From the NCBI RefSeq assembly GCF_036711975.1, contig NC_091967.1:19034001-19098000 (forward strand): a stretch of DNA of 64,000 bases. Direction: 5' to 3'. Positions 35,813 to 49,700 of the stretch are shown in pieces. Under the pieces are notes generated by a model. That model was not told the origin of the DNA. It saw only the letters and a program-made list of their open reading frames with translations, and did not search any database. The translations under genes were made by a program, and so were the position numbers. Position 1 is the first letter of the stretch. Every line of letters starts with the position of its first letter. Source of the stretch: Onthophagus taurus. Its lineage: Eukaryota > Arthropoda > Insecta > Coleoptera > Scarabaeidae.

Positions 35813-36676
35813 GGGCCGGTTTATCAATGTCGAGTTAAATCTGTTAGATACGCAACTCATGGATAAACTTGCCTAACAGATAACCTCAGTGAACCGTTTA
35901 TCCAGCAACTTTTTACCCGACAGGCAGCAACCTACGAGATAGAACATAGATGGTACCCCTGAGTGTTAACATTAGAAACGGAAATGAAACGTAATTGGTG
36001 AAATTTGAATAATTGACTTTAGTTTATGAAGTTGATATAAACAGCTGATCGTGTTTTGGAGGTTACCATTCCTGTGTGGTTTCGGTATTGTGCTTATACC
36101 TTAAACGACGACCATATATTATAAAAGAAAGACAAAAGTCAAAACCACTTTGAGGAGTTGGACGACCACGTTTTTTTGTTAGATTTCGGTTAAAAAAGGA
36201 CACAGTTTTGTCGATCTTGGTTAAAATTGAGACGAGTTTATACTGTATTAGATTATAGATTATATTATTATTTTTTTTTAAATTACTAGATTATTATTTA
36301 TTTTCTATAACATTTTTATATTCGTTTGCCAAATCCATCAGCAACTTCTTTTCTACTGTACTAAAATTTGATGATCTTTTCTTTCTCTTGCTTATCCATT
36401 ACCACAATTATACGCTTAATTTATTTTTGACGTTATATTTTAATTTTATTGTCATTTACTTTCACCAAGCAACCAAACTTGTGCTCACATTTTTTTGACA
36501 ATATCTAATAGGTAAACCCTTAACCAGTACTTCAATCTGGTGGGTATCCAAATGTCATATTTATCTATAAGATTACCCTAAACTAGGGATGGATAAACGA
36601 TTCGTCGACGTTATCTATCAGCTACAATTTTAATTGACAGATAATTCGTCTTAACTAGATATTGATAAACCGGCCC
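35813..36676. mobile_element. Harbinger-like element X2
   Basis: Ends GGGCCGGTTTATCAAT and ATTGATAAACCGGCCC, with TAA before and TTA after (36677-36679). Its arms are the inverse of those of X1. The minus strand at about 36290-36400 reads RSSNFSTVEKKLLMDLANEY, like the Myb/SANT DNA-binding protein that Harbinger elements encode next to their nuclease; a one-base frame change disrupts it. Confidence 0.6.
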
Positions 36677-36727
36677 TTAGAGGATAATTCGAGATATAGA
36701 AGTTCGAGTTAGGAGAATTTCACTGTA

Positions 36728-36815
36728 TTTCAAAATTTTATTACTCAAGAACTGAAAGTGATTTTTCAAAACGGCTTTTTGCATTAAGAAGAGGATACTT
36801 TAATTAATAATCGAA
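36728..36815. repeat. Continuation of the 360-bp tandem repeat
   Basis: Resumes the half-unit cut at 33152: AGTGATTTTTCAAAACGGC and GAGGATACTTTAATTAATAA are shared with the array. It confirms the boundaries and TA duplication of the pogo-like insertion. Confidence 0.8.
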
Positions 36816-37229
36816 AGTGATAACAGCGACAATTAAATGAATGTGATGATGAAATTACAAGCGAAGAGAAGGAAACTAGACAAAACTGCAACAAGAGATT
36901 TTATATATCGTATTGGGATTGTTACAATGAGGTTGCTAATGATAAATAAAGTTGTATTCAATGAAAAAGGTCCTATTGGGGTTGAACTTGATTATTATGT
37001 GCAGTGTCCAACACCTAAAAGAGATACTAATTCCTATGAATGATGGAGTACTAAGTAATAGGTTTTTAATATCCAGCCAAAGCCAAATCAATTAATTTTA
37101 ATAAATTATTTCTAACTTAAAAAAATTTAGATAAATTTGAGTTAATTATTGCAACACTATTTTTTTTCATTTTCTTCTATTTAACTACAAATCGTGTAAC
37201 TTCGTGGATATTCGGTCATCGGAAAAGCT

Positions 37230-37437
37230 CCCTTAGCTACAGGTGGTTCCCGGTTCAGAGCACCTGATCACGACTTCTACAATAGGTTCCGTCGCGACGC
37301 GCCGTCAGTAGGAGAGGACGCGGCGTCCCGTCGAGACCGCCCTTTCCACATAACCCCTTTTTTCGTTTCAAAGTCGTAAACCGGCGTCGGAAAAACGTTT
37401 CTACCCCAAACAAGTAATAAAGAAAAGGATTTCGAAG
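37230..37437 (+). promoter_or_regulatory. CpG-rich 5' region of the metallopeptidase gene
   Basis: A locally GC- and CpG-rich stretch in AT-rich surroundings directly before the start codon. It continues into exon 1. A CGTCAGTAGG initiator-like site lies near 37301. No TATA box is evident. Promoter function is inferred from position and composition. Confidence 0.45.
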
Positions 37438-37744
37438 ATGACCGACCAGAAATGGACATGTCCCGATATGAACAACGGATACCTGAAAAGTTCGGACGTC
37501 GGCGTCACCGAACCACCGGAAACCGTCGTCGACCGTCACCTTCTCACCAACAACAGTGGATCACGTCGTACAACAATCGTCCAGGTAACTTCCGGCGGTA
37601 CGACGAAGACGAGAGTTTTTCCGGTGAAAACGAAACCGTACAGGGAAAAGGTATTATTGGGGGCAGTTTTGGTTTTGGTTGTTGTAGCTACTACTTCTTT
37701 GGTTCTACTTATAAGTGGCACGAAGAATTGTGGTTTAGGCAAAG
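37438..37744 (+). CDS. M13 peptidase exon 1: cytoplasmic tail and membrane anchor
   Basis: Encodes residues 1-102. Residues 1-70 are polar and cytoplasmic; residues 72-92 ([20 protein letters not shown]) form the single membrane-spanning signal anchor. The donor is AAAG|GTAAGA. The exon is much more GC-rich than the later exons, continuing the CpG-rich promoter region. Confidence 0.88.
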
Positions 37745-40700
37745 GTAAGAAAAACTTAATTAATTTAATCTTTACACTTTGTTTTAATTTTTTTTAATGT
37801 ACGAAATAAAGGTGAAATTTAAAAGGTGTTGATTTATCCTTGATGTTGTACCTACTAGTCGATGCCCTGTAGGGGTTTATTGAGCAGGGTCAAGGTCGGG
37901 GGTTGTAAGAGAGTGGCCGTGGAGGGATCAACAAACAAACGAAATGATGTTTGATTAATTTAAAGAGAGATTAGTTTTTTTTTTGTTTTGGTTAGCTTTT
38001 CTCTTCTTGGTTAATTTAAATTGAAAATCACTCTAAAATTATTAAAATTGATAAAGTTATATATAATTTAGTGATAAAAACGAAAATAAAATTAAATTAA
38101 ATTCTTAATCAATTTTAAAGTAATACTTATTGTGAGCTCCTCTCCTTTGAATAATTAAAGCTTCATTTTAGTTAAAGTTAGTTCAACTTTATATTTTATA
38201 CATTTTTATACTTCATATTTTGATGAATTTAAATGTCATAATAAAAGATTTATTAAAAAAATACTTTGGAATAAACAAACCACCCCCATCAAGTTAATAA
38301 ACCTGTTGAATGTCCCTTCAAAAGCTGTATACTGGAAATAATCCCCGGTTGACCGATCAGATGATGTTTTAACCGCAAATGAGCTACAACTACAACATAA
38401 AATTCTTTGGGGTAAGCGTAACTATCCTATTTGTAAATTAAGGGTGAGTTGAAATTTGAGAACCGCGCAGCATGAAAAATTATATAATCATCCGAGCTGC
38501 GATGAGGTAACGACCCTGGTGGCAGGCGAAGGGGGCGTGGTAGGGTAGAGGAAAATCGATCGGGAACCGACGGGCTGACAAAAGGGGGGTAAGGGTCGAG
38601 GGAGGAAAATTCCAGAAGCAGACGACGACGACGACCGCGAGACTATACGATGAGAAGGAACGCGATTCGAAAAAGGGAGAGAAGGGAAAGGAACAGAAAG
38701 GAAACACAGACGAGGGAACAGAGGGTGGTTGTTGGTTTCGGTTTGGTGGCGCTCACCTGATCGTAGTACGAGGGGGCGCACGCCCACACAACGTCAACGA
38801 CGCCTACGCTTTACTACAGCCCTTACTACGAGAGGGTTTTGCTATTTGTGTTTTGGGTCACGTATGAAAACACATGATTTGAGGAGGTTAAGAAGTTTCG
38901 ATTATTTCATTTACTTTTTTTACAATTTATTTACAACTTTTTTAAGTAAATCATTTTTTTATTTAAGGTTTAGTTTATTAATTTTGATGAAAGAGCTGCC
39001 ACTAATCTCTTTTTTGATTATACACATACAATTTATAGAAAATGTTATAAATGAGTTGTAAACAAAGATACATTGATTAATTTAAAATTTGGTGGATGAG
39101 CCTGCAATACTGGGATTCTCTTCTCTATAGCTATATTTAACAATTTTTAGAACCATAGTAAAGCAATCGATTTTTAAAGAAATAGTATACAAATTTAAAC
39201 AGGAAGCAAGTTATGGCTTTTATGAATTTATGGACCCTGTTCGTGAACCGAAAAGTTTGTGATCCGAATCAATTTTTCCTATTGCAATTATAATGTAAAT
39301 CCAAATAATGTATTAATAGGTTTTTTGTTATAGAAAAGTGTTTTAACATTTAATGGTTTTATTTCTTGAAATAATACAGAAAAGGAAATGTAGTAGTTTA
39401 TGTAATTATGAGGGCACGGAACTTTTGTAACAAAACGATACGATTTCCCCCCTCCACTCGTTCTCAGCAGAAAATTTTATACAAAAGTTGTTCTAAATTA
39501 AATTCTAAAACGATTTTCTCAATAAAAAATATATAAAAGTATATATATAAAAATTTTTTTTGAGGCTATGTTCGTAATTATTGATCAAATCAAAAATTCT
39601 TATTAGCAATATTTGTTTAAAATTACTTCAGGAACAGTGTTTGTTAATACAATTTTTTGCTAACTTGAAATTTTAATTTCCCTCTGAATAGTATGCTATC
39701 AAAATTAATTATCTCGATAATTATTGTTTTTATCAAAAAATGTTTTAAATAAAATTTGTTTCAATTCCGATTTCGAATCAATTATTTTAATAAAAAATTT
39801 TTACATCTCTATTAATTAAGCATCTAAGTATAATTATGTGTAAAAACGAAAAAATTATTATTTTGAGGTTATCTTCTTAATTGTTGATTAAATCAAAAAA
39901 AATTGTTGACAAAGTTTGTTTAGAATTGTTTCAGGAACAATTTTTGTTAACACAATTTTTTGCTAACTTGAAATTTTAATTTCCCTCTGAATAGTATGCT
40001 ATCAAAATTAATTATCTCGATAATTATTGTTTTTATCAAAAAATGTTTTAAATAAAATTTGTTTCAATTCCGATTTTGAATCAATTATTTTAATAAAAAA
40101 TTTTTACATCTCTATTAATTAAGCATCTAAGTATAATTATGTGTAAAACCGAAAAAATTATTATTTTGAGGTTATCTTCTTAATTGTTGATTAAATCCAA
40201 AAAAATTGTTGACAAAGTTTGTTTAGAATTGTTTCAGGAACAATTTTTGTTAACACAATTTTTTGCTAACTTGAAATTTTAATTTCCCTCTGAATAGTAT
40301 GCTATCAAAATTAATTATCTCGATAATTATTGTTTTTATCAAAAAATGTTTTAAATAAAATTTGTTTCAAGTCCGATTTTGAATCAATTATCTTAATACA
40401 AAATTTTTACATCTCTATTAATTAAGTATCTATGTGTAATTATGTGTAAAAACGGAAAAATTATTGTTTTGAGGTTATCTCCTTAATTATTAATTAAATG
40501 AAAAAAAATTGTTGACAAAGTTTGTTTAGAATTGTTTCAGGAACAATTTTTGTTAACACAATTTTTTTCTAACTTGAAATTTTAACTTCCCACTGAACAG
40601 TATGCTACAAAAATTAATATTTTTGAGGTTATATCCTTATTGTTGATTTAATAAAAAAATGTTGTTAACAAAATTTGTTTAGAATTACTTCAGGAACAGT

Positions 40701-43700
40701 GTTTGTTAATACAATTTTTTGCTAACTTGAAATTTTAATTTCCCTCTGAACAGTATGCTTTCAAAATTAATTATCTCGATAATTATTGTTTTTATCAAAA
40801 AATGTTTTAAATAAAATTTGTTTCAATTTCGATTTTGAATCAATTATCTTAATAAAATAATTTTACATCTCCATTAATTAAGCATCTAAGTATAATTATG
40901 TATAAAAACGGAAAAATTATTATTTTGAGGTTATCTCCTTAATTATTAATTAAATGAAAAAAAAAATGTTGACAAACTTTGTTTAGAATTGTTTCAGGAA
41001 CAATTTTTGTTAACACAATTTTTTTCTAACTTGAAATTTTAATTTCCCACTGAACAGTATGCTACAAAACTTAATATTTTTGAGGTTATATCCTTATTGT
41101 TGATTTAATAAAAAAATGTTGTTAACAAAATTTGTTTAGAATTACTTCAAGAACAGTGTTTGTTAACACAATTTTTTTCTAACTTGAAATTTTAATTTCC
41201 CACTGAACAGTATGCTACAAAAATTAATATTCTTGAGGTTATATCCTTATTGTTGATTTAATAAAAAAATGTTGTTAACAAAACTTGTTTAGAATTACTT
41301 CAGGAACAGTGTTTGTTAATACAATTTTTTGCTAACTTGAAATTTTAATTTCCCTCTGAATAGTATGCTATCAAAATTAATTATCTCGGTAATTATTGTT
41401 ATTATCAAAAAATGTTTTAAATAAAATTTGTTTCAATTTCGATTTTGAATCAATTATCTTAATAAAACATTTTTACATCTGTATTAATTAAGCATCTAAG
41501 TATAATTATTTATAAAAACGAAAAAATTATTATTTTGAGGTTATCTCCTTAATTATTAATTAAATGAAAAAAAAATGTTGACAAACTTTGTTTAGAATTG
41601 TTTCAGGAACAATTTTTGCTAACACAATTTTTTTCTAACTTGAAATTTTAATTTCCCACTGAACAGTATGCTACAAAAATTAATATTCTTGAGGTTGTAT
41701 CCTTATTGTTAATTTAATAAAAAAATGTTGTTAACAAAATTTGTTTAGAAGAATTACTTCAGGAACAGTGTTTGTTAATACAATTTTTTGCTAACTTGAA
41801 ATTTTAATTTCCCTCTGAATAGTATGCCATCAAAATTAATTATCTCGATAATTATTGTTTTTATCAAAAAATGTTTTAAATAAAATTTGTTTCAATTCCG
41901 ATTTTGAATCAATTATCTTAATACAAAATTTTTACATCTCTATTAATTAAGCATCTAAGTGTGATTATGTATAAAAATGGAAAAACTATTATTTTGAGGT
42001 TATCTCCTTAATTATTAATTAAATCAAAAAAAAATGTTGACAAAGTTTGATAGAATTGTTTCAGGAACAATTTTTGTTAACACAATTTTTTTCTAACTTG
42101 AAATTTTAATTTCCCACTGAACAGTATACCTACTACAAAAATTAATATTTTTGAGGTTATATCCTTATTGTTGATTTAATAAAAAAATGTTGTTAACAAA
42201 ATTTGTTTAGAATTACTTCAGGAACAGTGTTTGTTAATACAATTTTTTGCTAACTTGAAATTTTAATTTCCCTCTGAATAGTATGCTATCAAAATTAAAT
42301 ATCTCGACAATTATTGTTTTTATTAAAAAATGTTTTAAATAAAATTTGTTTCAATTTCGATTTTGAATCAATTATCTTAATAAAAATTTTTTACATCTCT
42401 ATTAATTAAGCATCTAAGTGTGATTATGTATAAAAATAGAAAAACTATTATTTTGAGGTTATCTCCTTAATTATTGATTAAATCAAAAAAAAATGTTGAC
42501 AAAGTTTGTTTAAAATTGTTTCAGGAACAATTTTTGTTAACACAATTTTTTTTTAACTTGAAATTTTAATTTCCCACTGAACAGTATGCTGTTCTTTTAA
42601 TCAAGATTTTCTGAGAACGAGTGGAGGGGGGAAATGGTGTCGTTTTGTTACAAAAGTTCCGTGCCCTGGTAATTATCAAAAACATGAAACCACGTATGTA
42701 ACAAATATATAACAAACATATGTACAAACATTACTCCTTGGAAAAATAACGATACAGAGGAATTTGCCTTTTTCTTTGCTGGAGAATTTTATGAAAATGT
42801 ACCATAACATTATCATTTAAAATATCCACTGCTCTACCGGTAACAGTTTTGTCAGGGTGATGTTCAATAAAAGCCTGCACATCATTCCACTTATTGCAAA
42901 TATCTTTTATTTCAGCAGTTGAAGCATCTGGTATCTCATGCTCTTCTGCTGAATGCCCCTCCTCCACAACTTTCACCTGCTCAAGTTGTAATTCCAGTTC
43001 CCAATTGTAAAGTCATTTTGAAACAGTCCTTTCCTCAAGCCCTTTGCTTAACCAAGAGGAAAGAGAAAAAGAAATTTTGTTAAGAGGAGGCAAATGGCAA
43101 TAAATCCAATCCATCTTGCTGCAAATAATCTAGATCAAAATTTTAATGGAATTCACCTTAATAAAGAAGAACAAATACAAGGAAGAGTTTATAGACAATA
43201 TGGCTACTATAACAAGCCCAGATGAGTCTGCAGAGGTAATGGCAGAATTGGCCATTACCTAAGAACTACATCCCTTATGTTTTCAAAATGGGCTTACGGC
43301 TGAACGAGCTGGCAAAATAGCTTTTACTTCTCAAATTTAAATTAGATTCTGCCACCAATGTGGAGGTTAATGATGGCAATGAAGAAATTTCTGATATTGA
43401 AATGAGATCCGAAGTCCCTTTGAAGAGTGCGAGATGGACAAAGACTGCTCAAGTGGGGACTAAGAATGGATGAGAAGTAGACCAGCGAACTAACAATATC
43501 AAAAGAATAACTACAAATTGAATACAAAGCAGAATAGAGTGAATTAGGCAAAAGTGTTCAGGAGTGGACATTAAGGACTGGAAGATGGATGAGTTGATTT
43601 CATGCTTAGTTTGAAGATTTCCTTAATATTCAAAAATTTACATACTTTTTTAAATCTAAAACTTTTTTATAAAACCTTTGATATCACTCTTAGAATTTCT

Positions 43701-46700
43701 TATGATGGCATTTCCTTTTTATGAGAATAAATAAATAAACCATTCCTATTATATCGTTATATTCAATAACAACATAACGCCAACACTTGGAATCTGATAG
43801 TTTTAGGCACTTTACACTCTTGTAGAATCTCTAAATCATGGTCTGTTAGATTAAGTTAGATCGGTATGGATAGATCAACCATAACCTAGGTTGATTAAGT
43901 CCACATAACGACAGTTTTCAAAATGTACAGTATTTCGTTAGTTCTCGTTGACATTCTATAACTGCACGCAAACGTCGTGGCATTGTAGCAACTAAGATTG
44001 TTATTCTTTTGGCTGTTATTTCATGCCATGATTTTACTATGGGAGAATCCCACGTTCCAAATGCTCCTAAACATCTTTGGTCGGATTTAAATCCGGACTC
44101 TAAGGAGATGTATTGAACTGCCTGGATGCACCATATAGCAACTTGTATTTGACAACGTGTGCTGGATGCTTGGGGTTGTTATCTTGCTGGAAAATTCAGC
44201 AATCCCCAAGGTCCATGCTTTCCACATGGCTTAAAATTTTCTTTTAAAATGCTTTTGCATTAATATCGATACAATGCCATCAATAATACTGCCTTCAACG
44301 TGCTTTAGCGTTGGTAACAAATTTTTCAGCTCCCAAACATGCAATGCTAACTAGTTTATGCAACTCCTGAGGTTGACTCTAATTTGATTTTTTTATGTCA
44401 AAATGAAAAAATTAGGGTTATATTCTTGGTTACGAGATCCAAAATTTACACACCTAATTAGTCTGTTTTAGTCCCTATCTATCGTAATGGTTTCTTATGA
44501 ACTTGGACCAAGCATACTTTTAAGAAAAAGTATACTTCAAATATTATAGTAACAATTTTATATCTCTGATTCATAATTTTCAAGAATATACTTGAAGTTT
44601 ATGAAATTATTTCTATTCCTTGTAGCCAGGAAATTAAGCAGCGATATACTATTAATCGGAATTATTGATTTTAACAAGAACATCCGATTGTAGAAGCAAT
44701 ATCACAATTTTCAAAGATTGCTGCCACATGAACATGTCAGATTGAGTTATTTTTCTTTCGCCTGCCATCACCGTCATATCCATTTTCTCGTTTTCTAGAG
44801 CCTCACGTTGATAAAAAATATTCATCGATTGGTAACACTTTCTACAACATAAACTGTTACTGGCAATAATTGTAGGCATGTAATTTTGTCATATTATATT
44901 GTGTGCTTGCATCAATTAATATTTTTTTATATATAGTTACTATGATATCCTTTTTTGTACACCGCGCAGATGATGTTTCTTTTCCTATGGGCAGGGATTG
45001 TTTCTTCCTGTCATATCTTGGTGTTCTTTTAGGTGATTGACCATCCAATTTATACATTTCTGAATTCATTTCATCAATACCTGGCGTTTTGTGTAGCCGT
45101 CTTCTCTATTCATATTGTTCCTTTGTCCATCGACGATTGGCCTCTCTTGTCAATCTTTGGCAGTGATTTCCTGCTCTGGCTACCACGTAATCTATCGGTT
45201 GTCTCTATGTATGGCAATGACTGCTGGAGCTTATTTAGTCAGACATCTCTCGCATGCTTCTCTATGCAGTACTCGATGTTACGTCCTGTTTGACCAACGC
45301 AATAATTTAATGAAGTTAGATATCGATCTGACACTCCTGAAACATTAGGTAGCTAGATCCGGCTGGTACAGTAATTAACGTGTATTCCTTCTGCTAGCTA
45401 CGTTTGGTGGGTCGCTGAATATCCCTCAGAGTGTAGCCGTTCTTCTGAAATACATCTGTCAGAAAAAGAAGGGTTCTTTTTCATCAAATTCTTTCTGTCG
45501 CAAATCTTTTCTGCTCGCTGGAACAAGGCTTGGATCATGGACGCCGTCTGTTGAGGTGCTTGTGGACGAACCTTACTCCTAATTCCATACTTCCATCTTT
45601 CTTCCTAGTGATCAAAACATCCAGAATAGGTAACTGTTTTTGTTTATGGCGAGTTCAGGTGTGTAGGAGTTCCTAGAGACATTCTTTTCCATGCTGCCAG
45701 ATCACAAAGGCTTATTCAACATCCATGATCTTGATGAAATGATCTTTATGAAACATCTTTATTTCTCGTCTTTCTCTATATACTGAAAGTTTTGCTCAGT
45801 TTTGAAAGAACTGTAGTCAGCATCATCTAGAAATAGTTCTTCTAGCTCTTCAAAACATAGATTTTCATTTGCATCTAAAATTTTCACAAATATGTCTCTG
45901 GCTACCAAATAAAAAGACGAAAAATCAAAGTATGAGATTAGCGGAGGTTTGGGGGTCAAAAATAAGTTATAAAGATTATGGTTTATAAAAATTACAATTT
46001 TTCCTCACAACTAAATATTTATTTTATTTCGATTAAATCAAATTAAACCCAATAAATAAATATTTGAATTGAATCGGTCACTTTAAAAACCACTATCGTT
46101 CATCCGAACAATCGATAACCAGTTCAATTAACGGTTGAACTTTTCCAACGGCACGCGAGGCTCCCCTGATTACAATCCTCGTTTATCAGATTGCCTCCGA
46201 TGGAAGTTACCTCTGCCCTATTCCATAAATCACCGGTTTGAGTCGCCCGATGTTCTCCACGTGAATTGCCACCCGTCCTCCAGATTTATTTATTTCACTT
46301 TTTCCCCTCATCTTTTCATTTGTAGGTATGTTACAATAAAATTAATCCCAACAAATTTAAATTGTTTTTAACTAAATTAATATAAGGGAAGTTTACTAGC
46401 CTACAAAGTGGCCCAAGGCCTTTAGATTTCGCGTGCCTTGCTTGCTTTTATTGCCCGTATCGATTGGTTCACTTTACGACCAAACCGTTCCTTCTTTAAG
46501 ATTTCCTCTTTTTTTTTGCTTTTTTCTTATTTTCTTCATTATTTGTTTTTTTTTTTATTTCCAGATGATATAAGGCAGATTTGTTTAACAGAAGAATGTG
46601 TCAGAACAGGTATTATTAATTAATATTATTAAAGTAAAAGAATTAATTAATAAAATTATTTTTTTTTATAATCGTATTTAGCATCCTCTTTATTAGCTGC

Positions 46701-49700
46701 AATGGATCACACTGCCGATCCATGTATAGATTTTTTCCAGTACGCTTGCGGCACATGGAATAAAAAACATATCATTCCCGAGGATCGGAGTTCAATAAGC
46801 ACTTTTGAAGTGATGGCCGATCAGCTTCAAGTAATCTTAAAAGGTGTCTTAGAAGAGGCGATCAATCAAAATGATAATGAAGCGACTGTTAAAGCGAAAA
46901 TTTTTTATGGATCTTGTATGGATATGCGTAAGTATTTAAGTGTTTTGAAATTATAGTAAAACCTCGATATAATATACCTCGTTACTTCGGATATAACGGA
47001 CTAAATAGAATCTAACTTAGGTTATTCCTCAAATTGCCCTATTCTATGTTCAAAGATAAACTCTGGGTATTCCCCGAGTTGTGTCTTATGATGTTTAGTT
47101 CTAGCTTTTTGATATGGCAGCAAGTCTATCACCATTATCAATTCTATCACTCCTTGTTGTTTGATCATCAAATCTGAGTATTGACATAAGAAACAAAAAA
47201 CGGTCTTCGGACATTGTAGCTCTGAAGATATCTCTTCCAATATCATCTTTTGCATAAAGAATCTTCTTGTATCTTCATGATTTGATTTGAACACAGCAGC
47301 CAAAATAAAAAGGCCCAGAAATGCTTTCAGTTCAATTATATCTAAATGTCCTACTAAAATTTCATTCAGAATGTCTTCGGTAATCAGAAGCATCAAAGGG
47401 TGTTGCACTTGCTGCTGGACCTTTTATTCCTGACAGATGAAGAATTATATTTGACGATGTAGCCCTTGAAATTTTTAGACCACTTGTAACGATTGCGACC
47501 ATAATAGTGTGTAATTCGGCAACAGTTATCAGCACATAAAATCTTTCAGCACCAAACAACGGAGAATGGTCGAAACTGTATGTTTACATGGATAAATCAA
47601 AATGGCCAAAAAGTGACTTAGGTTGTTTCAGCAATAAGCGATTCAATTGTTATTCAGCGTTAGATTGTTGTATATGTTTTATTGAACAAAAAGTTTCGGG
47701 TTTAGCCATCTAAATCCGAATGTTTCTAGTTCTAGATCTAGTGTTAGTTCTAGTTTTTGTTCAATCAAACATACAGCTTGTTGCAACGGACTAAATAGAG
47801 TCTAGCTTAGGTTATTCCTCAAGTTGCCCTATTCTATGTTCAGAGATAAATTCGGGGTATTCCCCGAGTTGTGTCTTATGATGTTTAAATTAACGACGGT
47901 TTCACGGTATCACTTTTTGATATGGCCTTGTTGTTTGATCATCAAATCGGAGTGTTGACATAAGAAACAAAAAACGGTCTTCGGGCATTATAGCTCTATA
48001 GATATTTCTTCCAGTACCATCTTTTGTTATTTTACTTTACATATTTCTTACAAAATGACAAAGTTTCTGAATGAACAGCAGCTTGCAAATTTAGCCGAAA
48101 TTTTTTATTTCTGATGCTGAGTTACCTCATGAATATGATATCTTAGAAAATAAACTAAAGATACAATATTAGAATGAAAAATCGTTTATCTTCACTTCGC
48201 CGAGGTTGCTCGCGAGCGAGGCGCTAGATTTGAGTCATAAAATTAGTTGAGTTGAGGTTCGTATTTATAATGTGTCAATCCTCGCAAGCGACCTCGGCGG
48301 TATTAGTATGTGGGAAAACTACCTAAAATTTAGTCATATTATCTAGAATTTTTAGTTAAAAATTAGCTAACTACTACTACTAGTTATAAAAACTAATTCT
48401 ATTTCGATAATTTAAGATAGATAAATGATCGAAAAATGTATCATAAATACCTAATCAAATTAGTTTTATTATATAATATTAATAGATGTTTTTACTATTA
48501 ATATTACTTTTATTATTAATGGTAGTAGACAGCTTTATTATTTAAATATAGACGTAGTACCTAAATTTTTGTATTAAGAAATATTTTTTATAAACGATCG
48601 ATGTAACGATGAAAACAGGTAGACAAAACGACTAAAATACATTTAAATAAAATATTTAATAATAGTACATTTGTCCATTTAGGTAAAATATTTCATTGTT
48701 AAATGTATATACAGTATGTCCCCGGATCGAGTTACAAAGAGGAAAAAAATTTTTGTTACTGATTTTTCAAACTTATCTCAGTACAAACAATGCGTCGGAT
48801 ATGTTCAAACTAGTAAATCGTATGAATTTTATACTTTTTTAATTGTTTCTTCCCAGCATTGTTGTTATTAGAGCGATGTAAATCCAATTACTCTTAAATT
48901 TTATACGGTCAATGTACTTTCAGCAAGACAGTTGCCCAGCTTACCATTCACACATTGTGCCAAATGGTTAAATTTACAATTTCGTCAAAAATGGATTGAA
49001 CGAAATGGTCCGTAGTGGTAGTAGTATTTTATATCATAGCTCCTAAATGCCAAATCTCATTGAATTAAAGTTTATGTTTATAAAGTATCAGACCTAGCGC
49101 CTCGCCCGCAGGCGACCTCGGCGAAGTGAAGACAAACGATTTCTCATACAAGTATTGTGTACTTAGTTTACTTTCCAAGATCAAGTGAACGATTTCATCT
49201 AATACCGCCGAGGTCACTTGCGGGCGAGGCGCTAGGATTGACTCATTATAAATACTCAACTAATTTTATGAGTCAAATCTAGCGCCTCGCCCGCAAGCGA
49301 CTTCGGCGAAGTGAAGATAAACGATTTCTCATATAAGTATACTTACAACTTAGTTTACTTTCCAAGACATCAAGAGAACGATATTATTTAATACCGCCAA
49401 GGTCGCTTGCGGGCGAGGCGATGGAATTGGTATCATAGCTCCTAAATGCCAAATCTCATTGAATTAAGGTTTGTGTTTATAAAGTCTCAGACCTAGCGCC
49501 TCGCCCGCAAGCGACCTCGGCGAAGTGAAGATAAACGATTTCTCATACATGTATTGTGTACTTCGTTTACTTTCGAAGACATCAAGTGAACGATTTCATC
49601 TAATACCGCCGAGGTCGCATGCGGGCGAGGCGCTAGGATTGACACATTATGAATACGAACCTCAACTCAACTAATTTTATGACTCAAATCTAGCGCCTCG

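Larger units (their letters stand above)
33155..36725 (-). mobile_element. Pogo-like transposon relic, invaded by Harbinger-type elements
   Basis: Ends are CAGTGAAATTTCCCTAACTC at 33155 and GAGTTAGGAGAATTTCACTG ending at 36725, flanked by TA on both sides (33153-33154, 36726-36727). The flanking DNA on both sides is the 360-bp repeat, so the insertion is well defined. A second end-like block (GAGTTAGGGAAATTCTCAC) sits inside at about 34581-34599. It holds a pogo-type transposase fragment on the minus strand and, from 34597, several nested elements. Confidence 0.75.

Noticed and set aside
36837..37043. A 68-residue frame right of the pogo-like element
   Set aside because: Lys/Arg-rich but without a domain; another frame looks vaguely transposase-like, yet not enough to call either.
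37255..37539. Minus-strand frames opposite exon 1 of the metallopeptidase
   Set aside because: They are shadows created by the GC-rich coding exon and promoter on the plus strand.
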